From Lentzea indica (GTDB lineage: Bacteria; Actinomycetota; Actinomycetes; Mycobacteriales; Pseudonocardiaceae), in assembly GCF_012184385.1 (NCBI RefSeq), contig NZ_VSRL01000064.1:1-38477 (forward strand): 38,477 nt of DNA. Direction: 5' to 3'. A program made the translations under genes and the position numbers. Below are positions 30,875-38,477 of this stretch, piece by piece (position 1 is the stretch's first letter; each line of letters opens with the position of its first letter). The notes below the pieces were generated by a model, which saw nothing but the letters and a program-made list of their open reading frames with translations, did no database searches and was not told the DNA's origin.

Positions 30875-31823
30875 TGACCACGTTGCCGCGCTTGTGACCT
30901 GCGTCTACGTAACGGTGTGCGTCGGTGATCTCGGTCAATGGGTAGGTGCGGTCGACGACTACGCGCAGCTTGCCCGCCTCGACCAGTGAGCTGATGACGG
31001 GCAGGGCCGCGCGTTTGTTCACGGACATGCCGGCGACCACGCGCTTGCCGCCGAGCAGCCTTGTCCACAGGGCCCAGAGGTTGTTCGCCAAGCCCGTGGT
31101 GGGGAGGTACTTGCCGTCACGACGCAAGGAGCGGCGGGACTGGCGGAACGAGGACTTGGTCACCGTGTCGAAGATGACGTCGTAGGCGTCCAGGTCGGCG
31201 GTGAAGTCGCGCACCGTGTAGTCGATGACCTCGTCGGCGCCCAGGGATTTCACCAGGTCCACGTTCGTCGGGCCGCAGACGGCGGTGACGTCGGCGCCGA
31301 GGTGCTTGGCCAACTGGACGGCGTAGGTGCCGATGCTGCCGGATGCGCCGTTCACCAGGACTCGGTGGCCGGGACGGACCTTCGCCTTGTCTCGGAGGAA
31401 GAACAGGGCCGTGGTGGCGCCGTCCACCGCGGCGGCTGCCTCGATGAAGGTCAGGGCGGCTGGTTTCATCGCCAGGGAGCCGGTGGCGGGGAGACGGACG
31501 TACTCGGCGTGGGCGCCCACTGCGAAGCCGGTGAAGCCGAAGACTTGGTCGCCTGGCTGGAAGTCGATCACGGCGGGGCCGACGGCATCGACCACGCCTG
31601 CGACTTCGAGGCCGAGGGTGCGGAGCCTGGAGCGAGGACGGCGCAGGCCGAGGATCACTCGGCCCCACAGGGGTTCGCCGCGGCGCATCGCGCATTCGGC
31701 CGTGGTCACGGTGGTGGCGTGGACCTTGATCAGGACGTCGCCGGAGCGCAGGACGGGGACAGGCCTGTCCACGACCTGGACGACGTCGGGCGGGCCGAAC
31801 TTCGTGTGGACGGCGGCTTTCAT
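30858..31823 (-). CDS. Quinone-oxidoreductase-like MDR dehydrogenase
   Basis: A 321-residue medium-chain dehydrogenase/reductase. GroES-like part: MKAAVHTKFGPPDVVQVVDRPVPVLRSGDVLIKVHATTVTTAECAMRRGEP, then LGLEVAGVVDAVGPAV. The cofactor motif is VLVNGASGSIGTYAVQLAKHLGADVTAVCG (about residues 140-170), an AxxGxxG-like NADPH site. The structural-zinc Cys cluster is missing, which fits the zinc-independent quinone reductase/enoyl reductase branch. The ATG gives the canonical MKAAV start; the longer frame above it has no support. The substrate is unknown. It is divergent from the membrane protein at 31924. Confidence 0.9.
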   Translation of the reverse strand: MKAAVHTKFGPPDVVQVVDRPVPVLRSGDVLIKVHATTVTTAECAMRRGEPLWGRVILGLRRPRSRLRTLGLEVAGVVDAVGPAVIDFQPGDQVFGFTGFAVGAHAEYVRLPATGSLAMKPAALTFIEAAAAVDGATTALFFLRDKAKVRPGHRVLVNGASGSIGTYAVQLAKHLGADVTAVCGPTNVDLVKSLGADEVIDYTVRDFTADLDAYDVIFDTVTKSSFRQSRRSLRRDGKYLPTTGLANNLWALWTRLLGGKRVVAGMSVNKRAALPVISSLVEAGKLRVVVDRTYPLTEITDAHRYVDAGHKRGNVVITVAS

Positions 31824-31923
31824 GGGATGACGGTAGGGGCCCTGCACCTGTTGCGACGGAACGGATTTGCGATTCAGGGAGAAAGCAGGGTCAACACCTA
31901 GGGGTCTAGGACCGTGGTCTGAG

Positions 31924-32679
31924 ATGAACGTTCGGACCGAGGGCCGATCCACGGCAACGGGTGCGGTGGAAGCGTCAACGGCCATGAGGTTTCCGAACGG
32001 GTGGGTTGGTGGCGCGGCGCTGGTGCTCGGACCGGTGCTGCTTCTGGTGGGCACGTTGTTGCGGTCGCCGTTCAACTTCTTCTTCCCGGACCAGTTGCGG
32101 GCCGTGGTCGAGCATCCGGGGTTGATGAAAGCGGCGTACACGGCGTTCCTCGCCGGGAACGTGGTGATGTGGGCCGCGGTGGCCTTTCTCGTGCAGCGGA
32201 TCGGCGAGAAGAGGCCGAAGTGGGCGGCTTGGGGCGGGATGCTGGTGACGGTCGGCTTGTTCGAGCGGACGTTTCACGCCGGGGTGGATCAGGCGGCGTT
32301 CAGCGCGACGAGGAGCCTGGGCGTCGAAGGGGCCACGGAGCTGGTGGCGCAGGGCTACTCGGAGCTGCACCTGTTCAGCTTCCTGTCCTTCACGATCATG
32401 TTCGGGTGGTACGTGCTGGCGATCGGGGCGTACCGCAGTGGGGTGCTCGGGCCGGTCAGGGCAGCCGCGTTGGCGGCCATGGGGTTGTTGCCGCTCGGGG
32501 TGTTGAAGGGCACCGAGGCGCTGTCGATCGTCGGGACCGTCGGGTTGTGCGTTGCGTTGGTGCCGTTGGGGGTGCAGGCGATACGCGAGCAGCCGCGGCC
32601 CACCAGGCGGAACGTGCTGATGGCTGTGCCGGTGGCGGTGGGGTTAGGGGCTCTCGCGTTCGTGAGCACGCTGGGCTGA
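31924..32679 (+). CDS. Polytopic membrane protein of unknown function
   Basis: A 251-residue product with about seven hydrophobic segments, e.g. VGGAALVLGPVLLLVGTLLR, AAYTAFLAGNVVMWAAVAFLV, WAAWGGMLVTVGLF, FLSFTIMFGWYVLAIGAY and VGLCVALVPLGVQAI. A conserved-looking motif FERTFHAGVDQAAF lies between helices. No family is recognised with confidence. The start is uncertain: ATG 31924 gives a 20-residue hydrophilic extension, while ATG 31981 (MRFPNGWVGG) begins right before the first helix. It diverges from the dehydrogenase gene over 100 bases and overlaps the convergent DUF6328 gene by 36 bases. Confidence 0.7.
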   Translation: MNVRTEGRSTATGAVEASTAMRFPNGWVGGAALVLGPVLLLVGTLLRSPFNFFFPDQLRAVVEHPGLMKAAYTAFLAGNVVMWAAVAFLVQRIGEKRPKWAAWGGMLVTVGLFERTFHAGVDQAAFSATRSLGVEGATELVAQGYSELHLFSFLSFTIMFGWYVLAIGAYRSGVLGPVRAAALAAMGLLPLGVLKGTEALSIVGTVGLCVALVPLGVQAIREQPRPTRRNVLMAVPVAVGLGALAFVSTLG

Positions 32680-33123
32680 AGGCCAGGCGAACCAAAGACC
32701 GGCGAAAACGGCGAACGCCAGCACGCCGACCACCACCGCGGGCCAGCCGCCGAGGATCACTTCGGCCAGCAGGAGGACGGTGCCGGTCATGGCGAGGGCC
32801 AGGAAGGCGAGGCCGATCAGGGCGAAGGTGTTGCCCGAGCGGACGACGTCCTCGCGACGGCCCTTGCGGAAGAGGACCCGGTGCCAGGCCGCGGGGGCGG
32901 TGAGGCAGGCGACCGCCATGGCGGCGCACAGCACCGTGATCAGGTGAGTGACCCGGATGTAGCCGCTCACGGACGCGTACTTCTCGGTGAAGGCGATGGA
33001 GAGCAGGAAACCGAACAGGATCTGCACGCCCGCCTGGGCCACGCGGAGTTCTTGCAGCAGCTCGTTGACGTTGCGGGCGAGTCTGCGTTGGTCGGATTCC
33101 TCGGCTTCACTCACCATGTTCAC
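32644..33123 (-). CDS. DUF6328-like membrane protein
   Basis: A 159-residue protein with four hydrophobic helices after a cytoplasmic N-terminus (SEAEESDQRRLARNVNELLQELRVAQAGVQILFGFLLSIAFT). The pattern ELRVAQAGVQILFGFLL, then a His/Arg-containing loop VLFRKGRREDVVRSGN, matches actinobacterial DUF6328 proteins, whose function is unknown. Start GTG at 33123 or ATG at 33117; neither has a clear ribosome site. It is convergent with the membrane protein at 31924 and divergent from the SodC-like gene. Confidence 0.75.
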   Translation of the reverse strand: MNMVSEAEESDQRRLARNVNELLQELRVAQAGVQILFGFLLSIAFTEKYASVSGYIRVTHLITVLCAAMAVACLTAPAAWHRVLFRKGRREDVVRSGNTFALIGLAFLALAMTGTVLLLAEVILGGWPAVVVGVLAFAVFAGLWFAWPSAQRAHERESP

Positions 33124-33204
33124 GTACCCGGAACCGGCCAGTTGAAACGCCGGTCCCGTCTCAAAAATGGCGGAGCGCGGCCGATACCGCTAAGCAAGAG
33201 AGCC

Positions 33205-33753
33205 ATGAAGACGTTTGCTGTCGCGGTTGCCGCCGCGCTCATGTTCACCGGAACCGCGCACGCCGAACCCGCGAAGGTGGTTCACACGTCCGCCAAGTTC
33301 CAGAACTACAGCCCCACGGCGAAGGCGGTCACGTACGACGCGGCGAAGGTTCCGGACGGAGCCAAGGTGACTGTGCTCGGAGTGCCGACGATCGGTGGTG
33401 GCACGACGGTGTTGTTGAAGCTCAAGGGATTGCTGCCACACCGGGCCTACGGCGCGCACGTCCACGTGAAGAAGTGCGGTGCGGCGCCGGCCGATTCGGG
33501 ACCGCACTACCAGAACGTGGTGGACCCGGTGCAGCCCTCGGTCGATCCGGCGTATGCCAATCCCCGCAACGAGATCTGGCTCGACGTCCACACGGACGGC
33601 AAAGGTTTCGCGTACACATCGTCCACTGTGGACTGGCAGTTTGTTGAACGGCACGCACAATCTGTGGTGCTGCACAACGAGCACACGCACACCAAGCCCG
33701 GCGAGGCCGGCACGGCCGGGCCTCGGCTCGCTTGTGTGAACGTGCGGTTCTAG
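33205..33753 (+). CDS. Secreted Cu/Zn-superoxide-dismutase-family protein lacking Zn ligands
   Basis: A 182-residue secreted protein. The signal peptide ends about residue 20 (TGTAHA-EP). The SodC fold is recognisable: copper ligands in AHVHVKKCG, the bridging-type His in GPHYQN, the last copper His in SVVLHNEH, the catalytic-type Arg in GPRLACV, and a Cys pair (KKC ... LAC) for the usual disulfide. The region that normally carries the other zinc ligands reads AYANPRNEIWLDVHTDG, without the expected His residues, so it resembles copper-only SODs. Activity is not established. The ATG has AAGAGAG upstream. It is adjacent to and convergent with the DUF4241 gene. Confidence 0.8.
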   Translation: MKTFAVAVAAALMFTGTAHAEPAKVVHTSAKFQNYSPTAKAVTYDAAKVPDGAKVTVLGVPTIGGGTTVLLKLKGLLPHRAYGAHVHVKKCGAAPADSGPHYQNVVDPVQPSVDPAYANPRNEIWLDVHTDGKGFAYTSSTVDWQFVERHAQSVVLHNEHTHTKPGEAGTAGPRLACVNVRF

Positions 33754-34418
33754 CGGTTGATGACAAAAAAGTCAGTGACGAACGCGACCGGGTCGCCCGC
33801 GGTGTTGCGCCCGACCCAGGTCGGGTAGACGCCGTCGCCCCAGCCGGTGGAGAACGCCACGACGTTCAGACCGGACTCGGGATCGGTGACGTTGGCGGGG
33901 CCGCGGCCGCCGCCCACCTTGCCGAGGGCGTCGATCAGGTCGCAGTTGCCCACCTCGTCGTCGGCCGCCAGGCGGTCCAGCGCGGGTGCGGCGGCGAGGT
34001 CGAAGAACGCGCCGGTGCTCGACTTCACGTCGTAGCCGAAGGGCTGCTGCATCGGCACGAGCTCGCCCGGCAGCACGGCCGGCGTCCACGAGTACGCGGC
34101 CTCGTCCTGGACCGTCACCTTCGCGGCGGCCACGCGGTAGCCCTGTCTCAGGTCGGGGAAGCCGTCGCTGTCGACCCACGAGACCAGGGAGACCGACACC
34201 GGGTACGTGCCCGGCTCGACCTCGGTGGTGAACGCCTCGGCGTCCTCCGGCCACAGCACGAACGGGTCTGCCGCGACGAGCCTGCCGGTCGGCAGGGCCA
34301 GCTCACCCACCTGCTGCACGGTGACGACCTGCTGTTCGCCGCCGCCGGTCGGCTTGCCGACCGGTCCGTCGACGAAGAACCGCTCGAACCCGGACCTGAT
34401 CAGTTGAACCGCCCCCAC
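33750..34418 (-). CDS. DUF4241-family protein
   Basis: A 222-residue soluble protein. Typical segments are LPTGRLVAADPFVLW, FTTEVEPGTYPVSVSLVSW, RVAAAKVTV, and near the C-terminus FSTGWGDGVYPTWVGRNTAGDPVAFVTDFFVI, matching DUF4241 proteins, which are beta-rich and functionally unassigned. I used GTG 34418 because GGAGGTGG lies about 10 bases upstream; the longer frame to 34475 starts ahead of that site. The stop overlaps the end of the SodC-like gene by 4 bases, convergently. Nothing in the neighbourhood suggests a toxin partner. Confidence 0.82.
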   Translation of the reverse strand: MGAVQLIRSGFERFFVDGPVGKPTGGGEQQVVTVQQVGELALPTGRLVAADPFVLWPEDAEAFTTEVEPGTYPVSVSLVSWVDSDGFPDLRQGYRVAAAKVTVQDEAAYSWTPAVLPGELVPMQQPFGYDVKSSTGAFFDLAAAPALDRLAADDEVGNCDLIDALGKVGGGRGPANVTDPESGLNVVAFSTGWGDGVYPTWVGRNTAGDPVAFVTDFFVINR

Positions 34419-34539
34419 GCCTAGACCACCTCCAGGGGCATGTTGGCAGAAGCCTCTGAGACCCGATCGGGGCACCGGGTGTGTTCGCGTTCCGTGAAGT
34501 CCTCCCGAATCGAACCGCGCAGGTGCCAGGCTTCACGGC

Positions 34540-35052
34540 ATGGGGACGATCGAGGTGGTGCTGGGCGACATCACCACCGAGAACGTGGACGCGATCGTGA
34601 CGGCCGCGAACGAGTCGCTCATGGGCGGTGGTGGCGTGGACCGGGCGGTGCACAGCGCGGCTGGTCCGCAACTGGCTGAGGCGGGCGCCGCGATAGCACC
34701 GTGCGAGCCTGGCGATGCGATGGCGACGCCCGCGTTCAACCTCGACCCACCCGTCAAGCACGTGATTCACACCGTCGGGCCGGTCTGGGACGGCGGTGCC
34801 CACGGTGAAGCCGAAACCCTGAGTTCGTGCTACCGCCGCTGCTTGGAAGTGGCCGACGAGCTGAACGTCCGGACCATCGCGTTTCCGGCCGTCGCCACCG
34901 GCATCTACGGCTTCCCGCACAGGCAAGCCGCCCAGGTCGCCGTCGAGACGATCAGGGCGACGAGAACCGACGTGGAACACGTCAGACTGGTCGCCTTCGA
35001 CCAGGAGAACTACGACGCGCTCGCCGCCGCATTGGCCGCGCCGGTGGACTGA
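34540..35052 (+). CDS. Macrodomain O-acetyl-ADP-ribose deacetylase-like protein
   Basis: A 170-residue stand-alone macrodomain of the MacroD/YmdB type. Diagnostic motifs are VVLGDITTENVDAIVTAANESLMGGGGVDRAVHSAAG (residues 5-42), with the catalytic-loop Asn and GGGGVD, and FPAVATGIYGFP (about 118-129), the second phosphate loop. These enzymes hydrolyse O-acetyl-ADP-ribose and remove ADP-ribose from Glu/Asp. The full domain is present. The start ATG lacks a strong ribosome site. It is transcribed alone between the DUF4241 gene and dusB. Confidence 0.93.
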   Translation: MGTIEVVLGDITTENVDAIVTAANESLMGGGGVDRAVHSAAGPQLAEAGAAIAPCEPGDAMATPAFNLDPPVKHVIHTVGPVWDGGAHGEAETLSSCYRRCLEVADELNVRTIAFPAVATGIYGFPHRQAAQVAVETIRATRTDVEHVRLVAFDQENYDALAAALAAPVD

Positions 35053-35141
35053 CGGCGGAACGTGACGAACGTCGCCACCAGGTAGCGGTTCTGGACGCGT
35101 TCGCGGTCACTCTTGGTGAAGATCGCGGCTGGTCAGTGCCG

Positions 35142-35154
35142 TAACCTGGGGGGC
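35142..35154 (+). promoter_or_regulatory. -10 box of leaderless dusB
   Basis: TAACCT (35142-35147) is followed by seven bases and then the GTG start at 35155, so transcription likely begins on the start codon. Confidence 0.55.
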
Positions 35155-36279
35155 GTGTCCGTTCCAGCCACCCTCAAGATCGGCCCGTTCGCCGTTGATC
35201 CGCCCGTTGTGCTGGCGCCCATGGCCGGCATCACCAACGTGGCGTTCCGGCAGCTGTGCCGACGGTACGGGGCCGGGCTCTACGTCTGCGAGATGATCAC
35301 CGCCCGCGCCCTCGTGGAGCGCGATGCGATGACCATGCACATGATCACGTTCGACGAGGACGAGCACCCGCGGTCGATGCAGCTGTACGGCGTCGATCCG
35401 CGCAACGTCGGTGAGGCCACGAAGATGATCGTGGACGAGAACCTCGCCGACCACATGGACATGAACTTCGGCTGCCCGGTGCCCAAGGTGACGCGCAAGG
35501 GCGGCGGGGCGGCGTTGCCGTACAAGCGGGAGCTGTTCCGGCAGATCGTGCGGGCCGCCGTGCGGAACGCGGGAGACATGCCGGTCACCGTGAAGTTCCG
35601 CATCGGCATCGACGACGACCACCTGACGTACCTCGACGCGGGACGTATCGCGCAGGACGAGGGTGCACAGGCCGTGGCACTGCACGCGCGCACGGCGTCA
35701 CAGCGTTACTCCGGCAAGGCGGACTGGACCGCCATCGCCAAGCTCAAAGAGGCCGTGACGAGCATTCCGGTCCTGGGCAACGGCGACATCTTCAGCGCCC
35801 AGGACGCGCTCGACATGGTCGCCGGCACGGGCTGCGACGGAGTGGTCGTCGGACGTGGATGCCTTGGCCGGCCGTGGTTGTTCCGCGACCTGCAGGCGGC
35901 GTTCAGAGGCGAACCCGTCCCGGAGGGTCCGAACCTCGGTGAGGTCGCGGCCATCCTGCGCACGCACGCCGAGCTCCTCGCGGCCCACTACGGCGAGGAG
36001 AAGGGCCTGCGCGACCTGCGCAAGCACATGGCCTGGTACTGGCACGGCTTCCCGGTCGGCGGTGACACGCGGCGGGCGTTCGCGATGGTGTCGAGCCTGC
36101 AGCAGCTGGACGACCTCATCGGGCAGCTCGACCCCGCCGTCCCCTTCCCGGACAATGCCGAGGGGCCGCGGGGCAGGCAGGGATCCTCGGCGAAGGTGGT
36201 GCTGCCGGAGGGGTGGCTCGACGACCCCGAGGACGCCACGGTTCCTGCCGGTGCGGACGTGATGCACTCCGGTGGCTGA
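35155..36279 (+). CDS. dusB: tRNA-dihydrouridine synthase
   Basis: FMN-dependent reductase of tRNA uridines, 374 residues. The TIM-barrel opening is VVLAPMAGITNVAFRQLCRRYGAGL, and the active-site Cys107 is in MDMNFGCPVPKVTRKGGGAAL. FMN-phosphate segments are VKFRIGIDDDH, VALHARTASQRYSGKADW, and IPVLGNGDIFSAQDA ... GVVVGRGCLGRPWLF. The C-terminal helical tRNA-binding domain includes LRDLRKHMAWYWHGFP. All are typical of bacterial DusB. GTG 35155 (SVPATLKIG) is chosen by the leaderless promoter; the longer frame to 35113 is not supported. The stop overlaps the following lipoprotein start by 8 bases. Confidence 0.95.
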   Translation: MSVPATLKIGPFAVDPPVVLAPMAGITNVAFRQLCRRYGAGLYVCEMITARALVERDAMTMHMITFDEDEHPRSMQLYGVDPRNVGEATKMIVDENLADHMDMNFGCPVPKVTRKGGGAALPYKRELFRQIVRAAVRNAGDMPVTVKFRIGIDDDHLTYLDAGRIAQDEGAQAVALHARTASQRYSGKADWTAIAKLKEAVTSIPVLGNGDIFSAQDALDMVAGTGCDGVVVGRGCLGRPWLFRDLQAAFRGEPVPEGPNLGEVAAILRTHAELLAAHYGEEKGLRDLRKHMAWYWHGFPVGGDTRRAFAMVSSLQQLDDLIGQLDPAVPFPDNAEGPRGRQGSSAKVVLPEGWLDDPEDATVPAGADVMHSGG

Positions 36280-36724
36280 ACGCATCGCGGTCCTCCTCGC
36301 CTCGCTCGCGCTTCTCGCGGGCTGCGCCGGCCCGGTCGCGGGCACCGCACGACCGGTCCAGCTGGGCGACGGCGACCGCGCGAAGTTCAAGGCGTACTAC
36401 GAGCGCCTCAACAAGGCGGGCGACGAGGGTGCGTCGCAGCAGCAGAAACTGCTGAAAGACACCCAACATCCGGACTTCCGGCAGAAGACGTGCGACCTGC
36501 GCGGTGCCACCATCAAAGTCGAACCGACCTGGTCAACGCTTCGGATGGACGCCGACTGGGCACCCCCTGGAGAGAAAGCTCATCCTCGCGGAAACGTCTA
36601 CGTCGTGGCGGTCACGGTCACGCTGCGGCAGGAGGACGCGGTGATCGGCAGCCAGATCGGATCGCTGCACGTCGTGATGCTGGACGACGAGGTTTACGGG
36701 TTCGCGCCCTGCCTCGGTGGCTGA
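36272..36724 (+). CDS. Small secreted lipoprotein coupled to dusB
   Basis: A 150-residue protein with a lipoprotein signal: MAERIAVLLASLALLAGC, acylated Cys at residue 18. The mature part contains AKFKAYYERLNKAGDEGASQQQKLLKDTQHP, then a beta-rich domain TIKVEPTWSTLRMDADW ... NVYVVAVTVTLRQEDAVIGSQIGSLHVVMLDDEVYGF, with two Cys (KTC and APC) that may pair. The family is not recognised. GTG start lies inside the dusB 3' end, so translation is coupled, although no functional link to tRNA modification is known. Confidence 0.8.
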   Translation: MAERIAVLLASLALLAGCAGPVAGTARPVQLGDGDRAKFKAYYERLNKAGDEGASQQQKLLKDTQHPDFRQKTCDLRGATIKVEPTWSTLRMDADWAPPGEKAHPRGNVYVVAVTVTLRQEDAVIGSQIGSLHVVMLDDEVYGFAPCLGG

Positions 36725-36865
36725 GCGGGTTGTTGATCACTTCAGCTCACTGGATCGGAGCAGCTGACGGTCAACCGGACGGGGGAAATCCCGCCTCCAC
36801 GCGTCCTTCTTGCTCAAGCGCCGCCTCTTGGGGGACGACACCTGGCAGGTAAGGAGGTGACCGCG

Positions 36866-37713
36866 ATGACCGCGCTGCGACCTGAGATCGCAGAGACCCA
36901 GCAGGCCGACGCCAGCGTCGACAAGCAGGGTCCTGGGCTTGTCGGCCTGCACGAGTCCATCGCGACGTTGCTCGCCTCCCGCGGCCAGTGGCGCCAGGCG
37001 TACCAGCACCTGCGTTCCGCTCTCGACCTTGTCTACGCCGACCGGGTCGAGGAGCCGCACGTTCCCGAGCAGCTGCGCCGCGAGGTCGACCGGCTGCGCA
37101 GGGAGCACGCGGAGGCCCGCGAGCAGAGCCTGCGCGACAGCCTCACCGACTCCTACAACCGCCGTTACCTCGACCAGCGGCTGATGGGTCTGCTGACCGA
37201 GCACGGCGCGTGCCGGCACGGGCTCGCCATCGCGTTGATCGACCTCGACTGGTTCAAGCAGGTCAACGACAGCTTCGGCCACCTGCTCGGCGACCGAGTG
37301 TTGCAACGCGTGGTGGAGCTGCTCCAGCAGGGCCTTCCGGAGGGCGCCTTCTGCGCCCGCTACGGCGGCGAGGAGTTCGTGCTCGTGCTGCCGCGCGTGG
37401 ACGCGGCAACGGCCGTGGAGATCGCCGAGGCGGCCCGCGAACGTGTCGAGCGTCACCCGTGGCAGGAGGTCGCGCCGGGGCTTCGCGTGACGGTCAGCGC
37501 GGGCCTGGCGTACGAGCGCCCGCGGACGAGGCACCGGAACGCCCGGCGGTCGGCGCTGAGCAGCAGTTGCTGCGAGCCGACAGTCTCCTGTACACGGCCA
37601 AGCAGTCGGGCCGCAACGCGGTGGCGTACCGTGCGGACGGGCGGGTCCACCTCGCCGGCGCAGCGGCCGGCCGGCGTGCTATCACCGAGACACGTGTTCT
37701 CGGTTACTACTGA
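36866..37713 (+). CDS. GGDEF-domain protein with apparent frameshift in the C-terminal part
   Basis: Diguanylate-cyclase-type protein. A helical N-terminal region (about residues 25-95, TPR-like GQWRQAYQHLRSALDLVY) and a coiled linker precede the GGDEF domain: LRDSLTDSYNRRYLDQRL, ALIDLDWFKQVNDSFGHLLGD, RYGGEEFVLVLPRVD with a complete GGEEF active site, and VTVSAGLAYERP. Beyond about 37520 the expected end (LLRADSLLYTAKQSGRNAV) continues in another frame up to 37713. The frame shifts within CGCCCGCGGACG, as if one base were missing. Read without a shift the product runs to 37717 with an unrelated tail. There is no RxxD inhibitory site. ATG 36866 has AAGGAGG upstream. The shift may be a mutation or a sequencing error. 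Confidence 0.8.
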
Positions 37714-37867
37714 GTGAGCTGGCTCACCCGTTCAGGGCAAGCGGACTGCGCGTAATCGCGTATTGATCGAAGCCGTATCACCCGGAGTGGTCGTCAGAAG
37801 TCGGCTACATCCGTAGTATCGCGGGCGCAACTGACACGCCGGTGATGCAACCCTTGTGTCCCGGTCG

Positions 37868-37887
37868 TCGTCATCTCGTAATGACGA
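37868..37887. repeat. 7-bp inverted repeat upstream of the Pro/Gln-rich gene
   Basis: TCGTCAT (37868-37874) and ATGACGA (37881-37887) around 6 bases, about 35 bases before the start at 37923. It could be an operator. Confidence 0.4.
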
Positions 37888-37922
37888 ACCGGTATTAGCT
37901 TCTGACCCAGAAGGGAGATTGG

Positions 37923-38477
37923 GTGCCCGACGACCCCCGACGTGGCGGCCCCTCTTCCCGTGGTGATCAGGATCCCCAGCACCAGGACCAGCCGACCGGC
38001 CGTAGACGTCGCTCGATGGAAGGCTCTGGGGGCCTGAGCGTCTCGGACCTCATCGAGCAGCACAGCAGGACGAACATCCCCCGACCCGTCCCGCCAGGCT
38101 CGCCCGACACTCCCACGACAGGCAGGCGTGCCCTGCCAGACCCACCCGCCACGGGCAGGCGTGCACTGCCCGACCCACCGGCACAGCCACAGCAGCCTCA
38201 GCAGCCTCAGCCCCCGCGGCAGCAGCCGCCCGCAGCTCACCGGCCTGGTGAGCAGACGGGTACGCGCCCGCGGCCGCCGATGGCCGATCAGGCAGCCCCG
38301 CAGAACTTCACCGGTGAGCAGACCGGCAGGCGCCGTCGACCGGACGTGCCCGCCGAGCAGACCGGCACCCGGCCGAGGCCTCAGAACGGGGCCTACCCGC
38401 CTCCCGGCGAGCAGACCGGACAGCGACCGCGACCGGACGCGAACGGCATGCAGCGCCGCCCGGCACCCGGCGACCCG
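37923..38477 (+). CDS. Pro/Gln/Arg-rich protein N-terminus (runs off window)
   Basis: An open frame of 185 codons to the window end, starting GTG (MPDDPRRGGPSSRGDQD) with AGAAGGGAG 7 bases upstream. After a basic stretch comes SGGLSVSDLIEQHSRTN, then a long disordered region with TGRRALPDPP duplicated and GEQTG-x-RPRP-type units repeated about four times. Such tails are found at the cytoplasmic N-terminus of actinobacterial LytR-CpsA-Psr cell-wall ligases and some other membrane proteins. The diagnostic domain would lie beyond the window, so the assignment is only a suggestion. Confidence 0.7.
   Translation, partial: MPDDPRRGGPSSRGDQDPQHQDQPTGRRRRSMEGSGGLSVSDLIEQHSRTNIPRPVPPGSPDTPTTGRRALPDPPATGRRALPDPPAQPQQPQQPQPPRQQPPAAHRPGEQTGTRPRPPMADQAAPQNFTGEQTGRRRRPDVPAEQTGTRPRPQNGAYPPPGEQTGQRPRPDANGMQRRPAPGDP

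Overview
The window is high-GC actinobacterial chromosome. GTG starts and leaderless promoters are common (a TAnnnT box about 7 bases upstream of a GTG). The layout leuC-leuD-hup with a divergent IclR regulator, next to tRNA-Gln/tRNA-Glu, cimA and leuB, is typical of Pseudonocardiales-type actinomycetes such as Lentzea or Saccharothrix. The genus is inferred from gene order and protein style only.

Region 1 (1-5.5 kb): partial hup, leuD, leuC, the divergent ltbR/ndgR-type regulator, a roughly 0.9 kb repeat-rich stretch with no clear gene, tRNA-Glu, tRNA-Gln and a HAD hydrolase. Region 2 (5.8-16.3 kb): FAD monooxygenase, response regulator, FAH-family hydrolase, cimA behind an Ile-codon leader peptide and an intrinsic attenuator, an NmrA-like protein, a metal-chelate ABC importer, a DHFR-like reductase, a SigG-type ECF sigma factor and a YciI-like protein.

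Region 3 (16.4-28.5 kb) is accessory. leuB has lost its native first codons and is fused in frame to an actinophage-type replisome-organizer gene, preceded by two or three small phage-like genes. Then come cutA, an XRE-TPR regulator with a 30-bp-spaced pair of operator-like repeats, and a co-directional set resembling a RiPP cluster: two small proteins, a 58-residue candidate precursor, a hairpin, a JmjC/cupin oxygenase, an aldo/keto reductase and an APH-like kinase. A SIR2-like protein follows. A conserved actinobacterial protein (DUF7873-like) ends at 28149. Immediately after it lie two units in which a tRNA 3' half with encoded CCA precedes, by exactly 4 nt, a tRNA 5' half with matching acceptor and anticodon stems. 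These are two apparent circularly permuted tRNA genes and are the most unusual feature of the window.

Region 4 (28.7-38.5 kb) returns to ordinary chromosome: DHA2 exporter, small membrane proteins, a quinone-reductase-like dehydrogenase, a SodC-like secreted protein with Cu but not Zn ligands, a DUF4241 protein, a macrodomain hydrolase, dusB with a coupled lipoprotein gene, a GGDEF protein with an apparent frameshift, and the start of a Pro/Gln-rich protein running off the window.

Functionally, leuB, leuC, leuD, ltbR and cimA are branched-chain amino-acid genes. All family assignments were made by reading motifs; no database search was possible.
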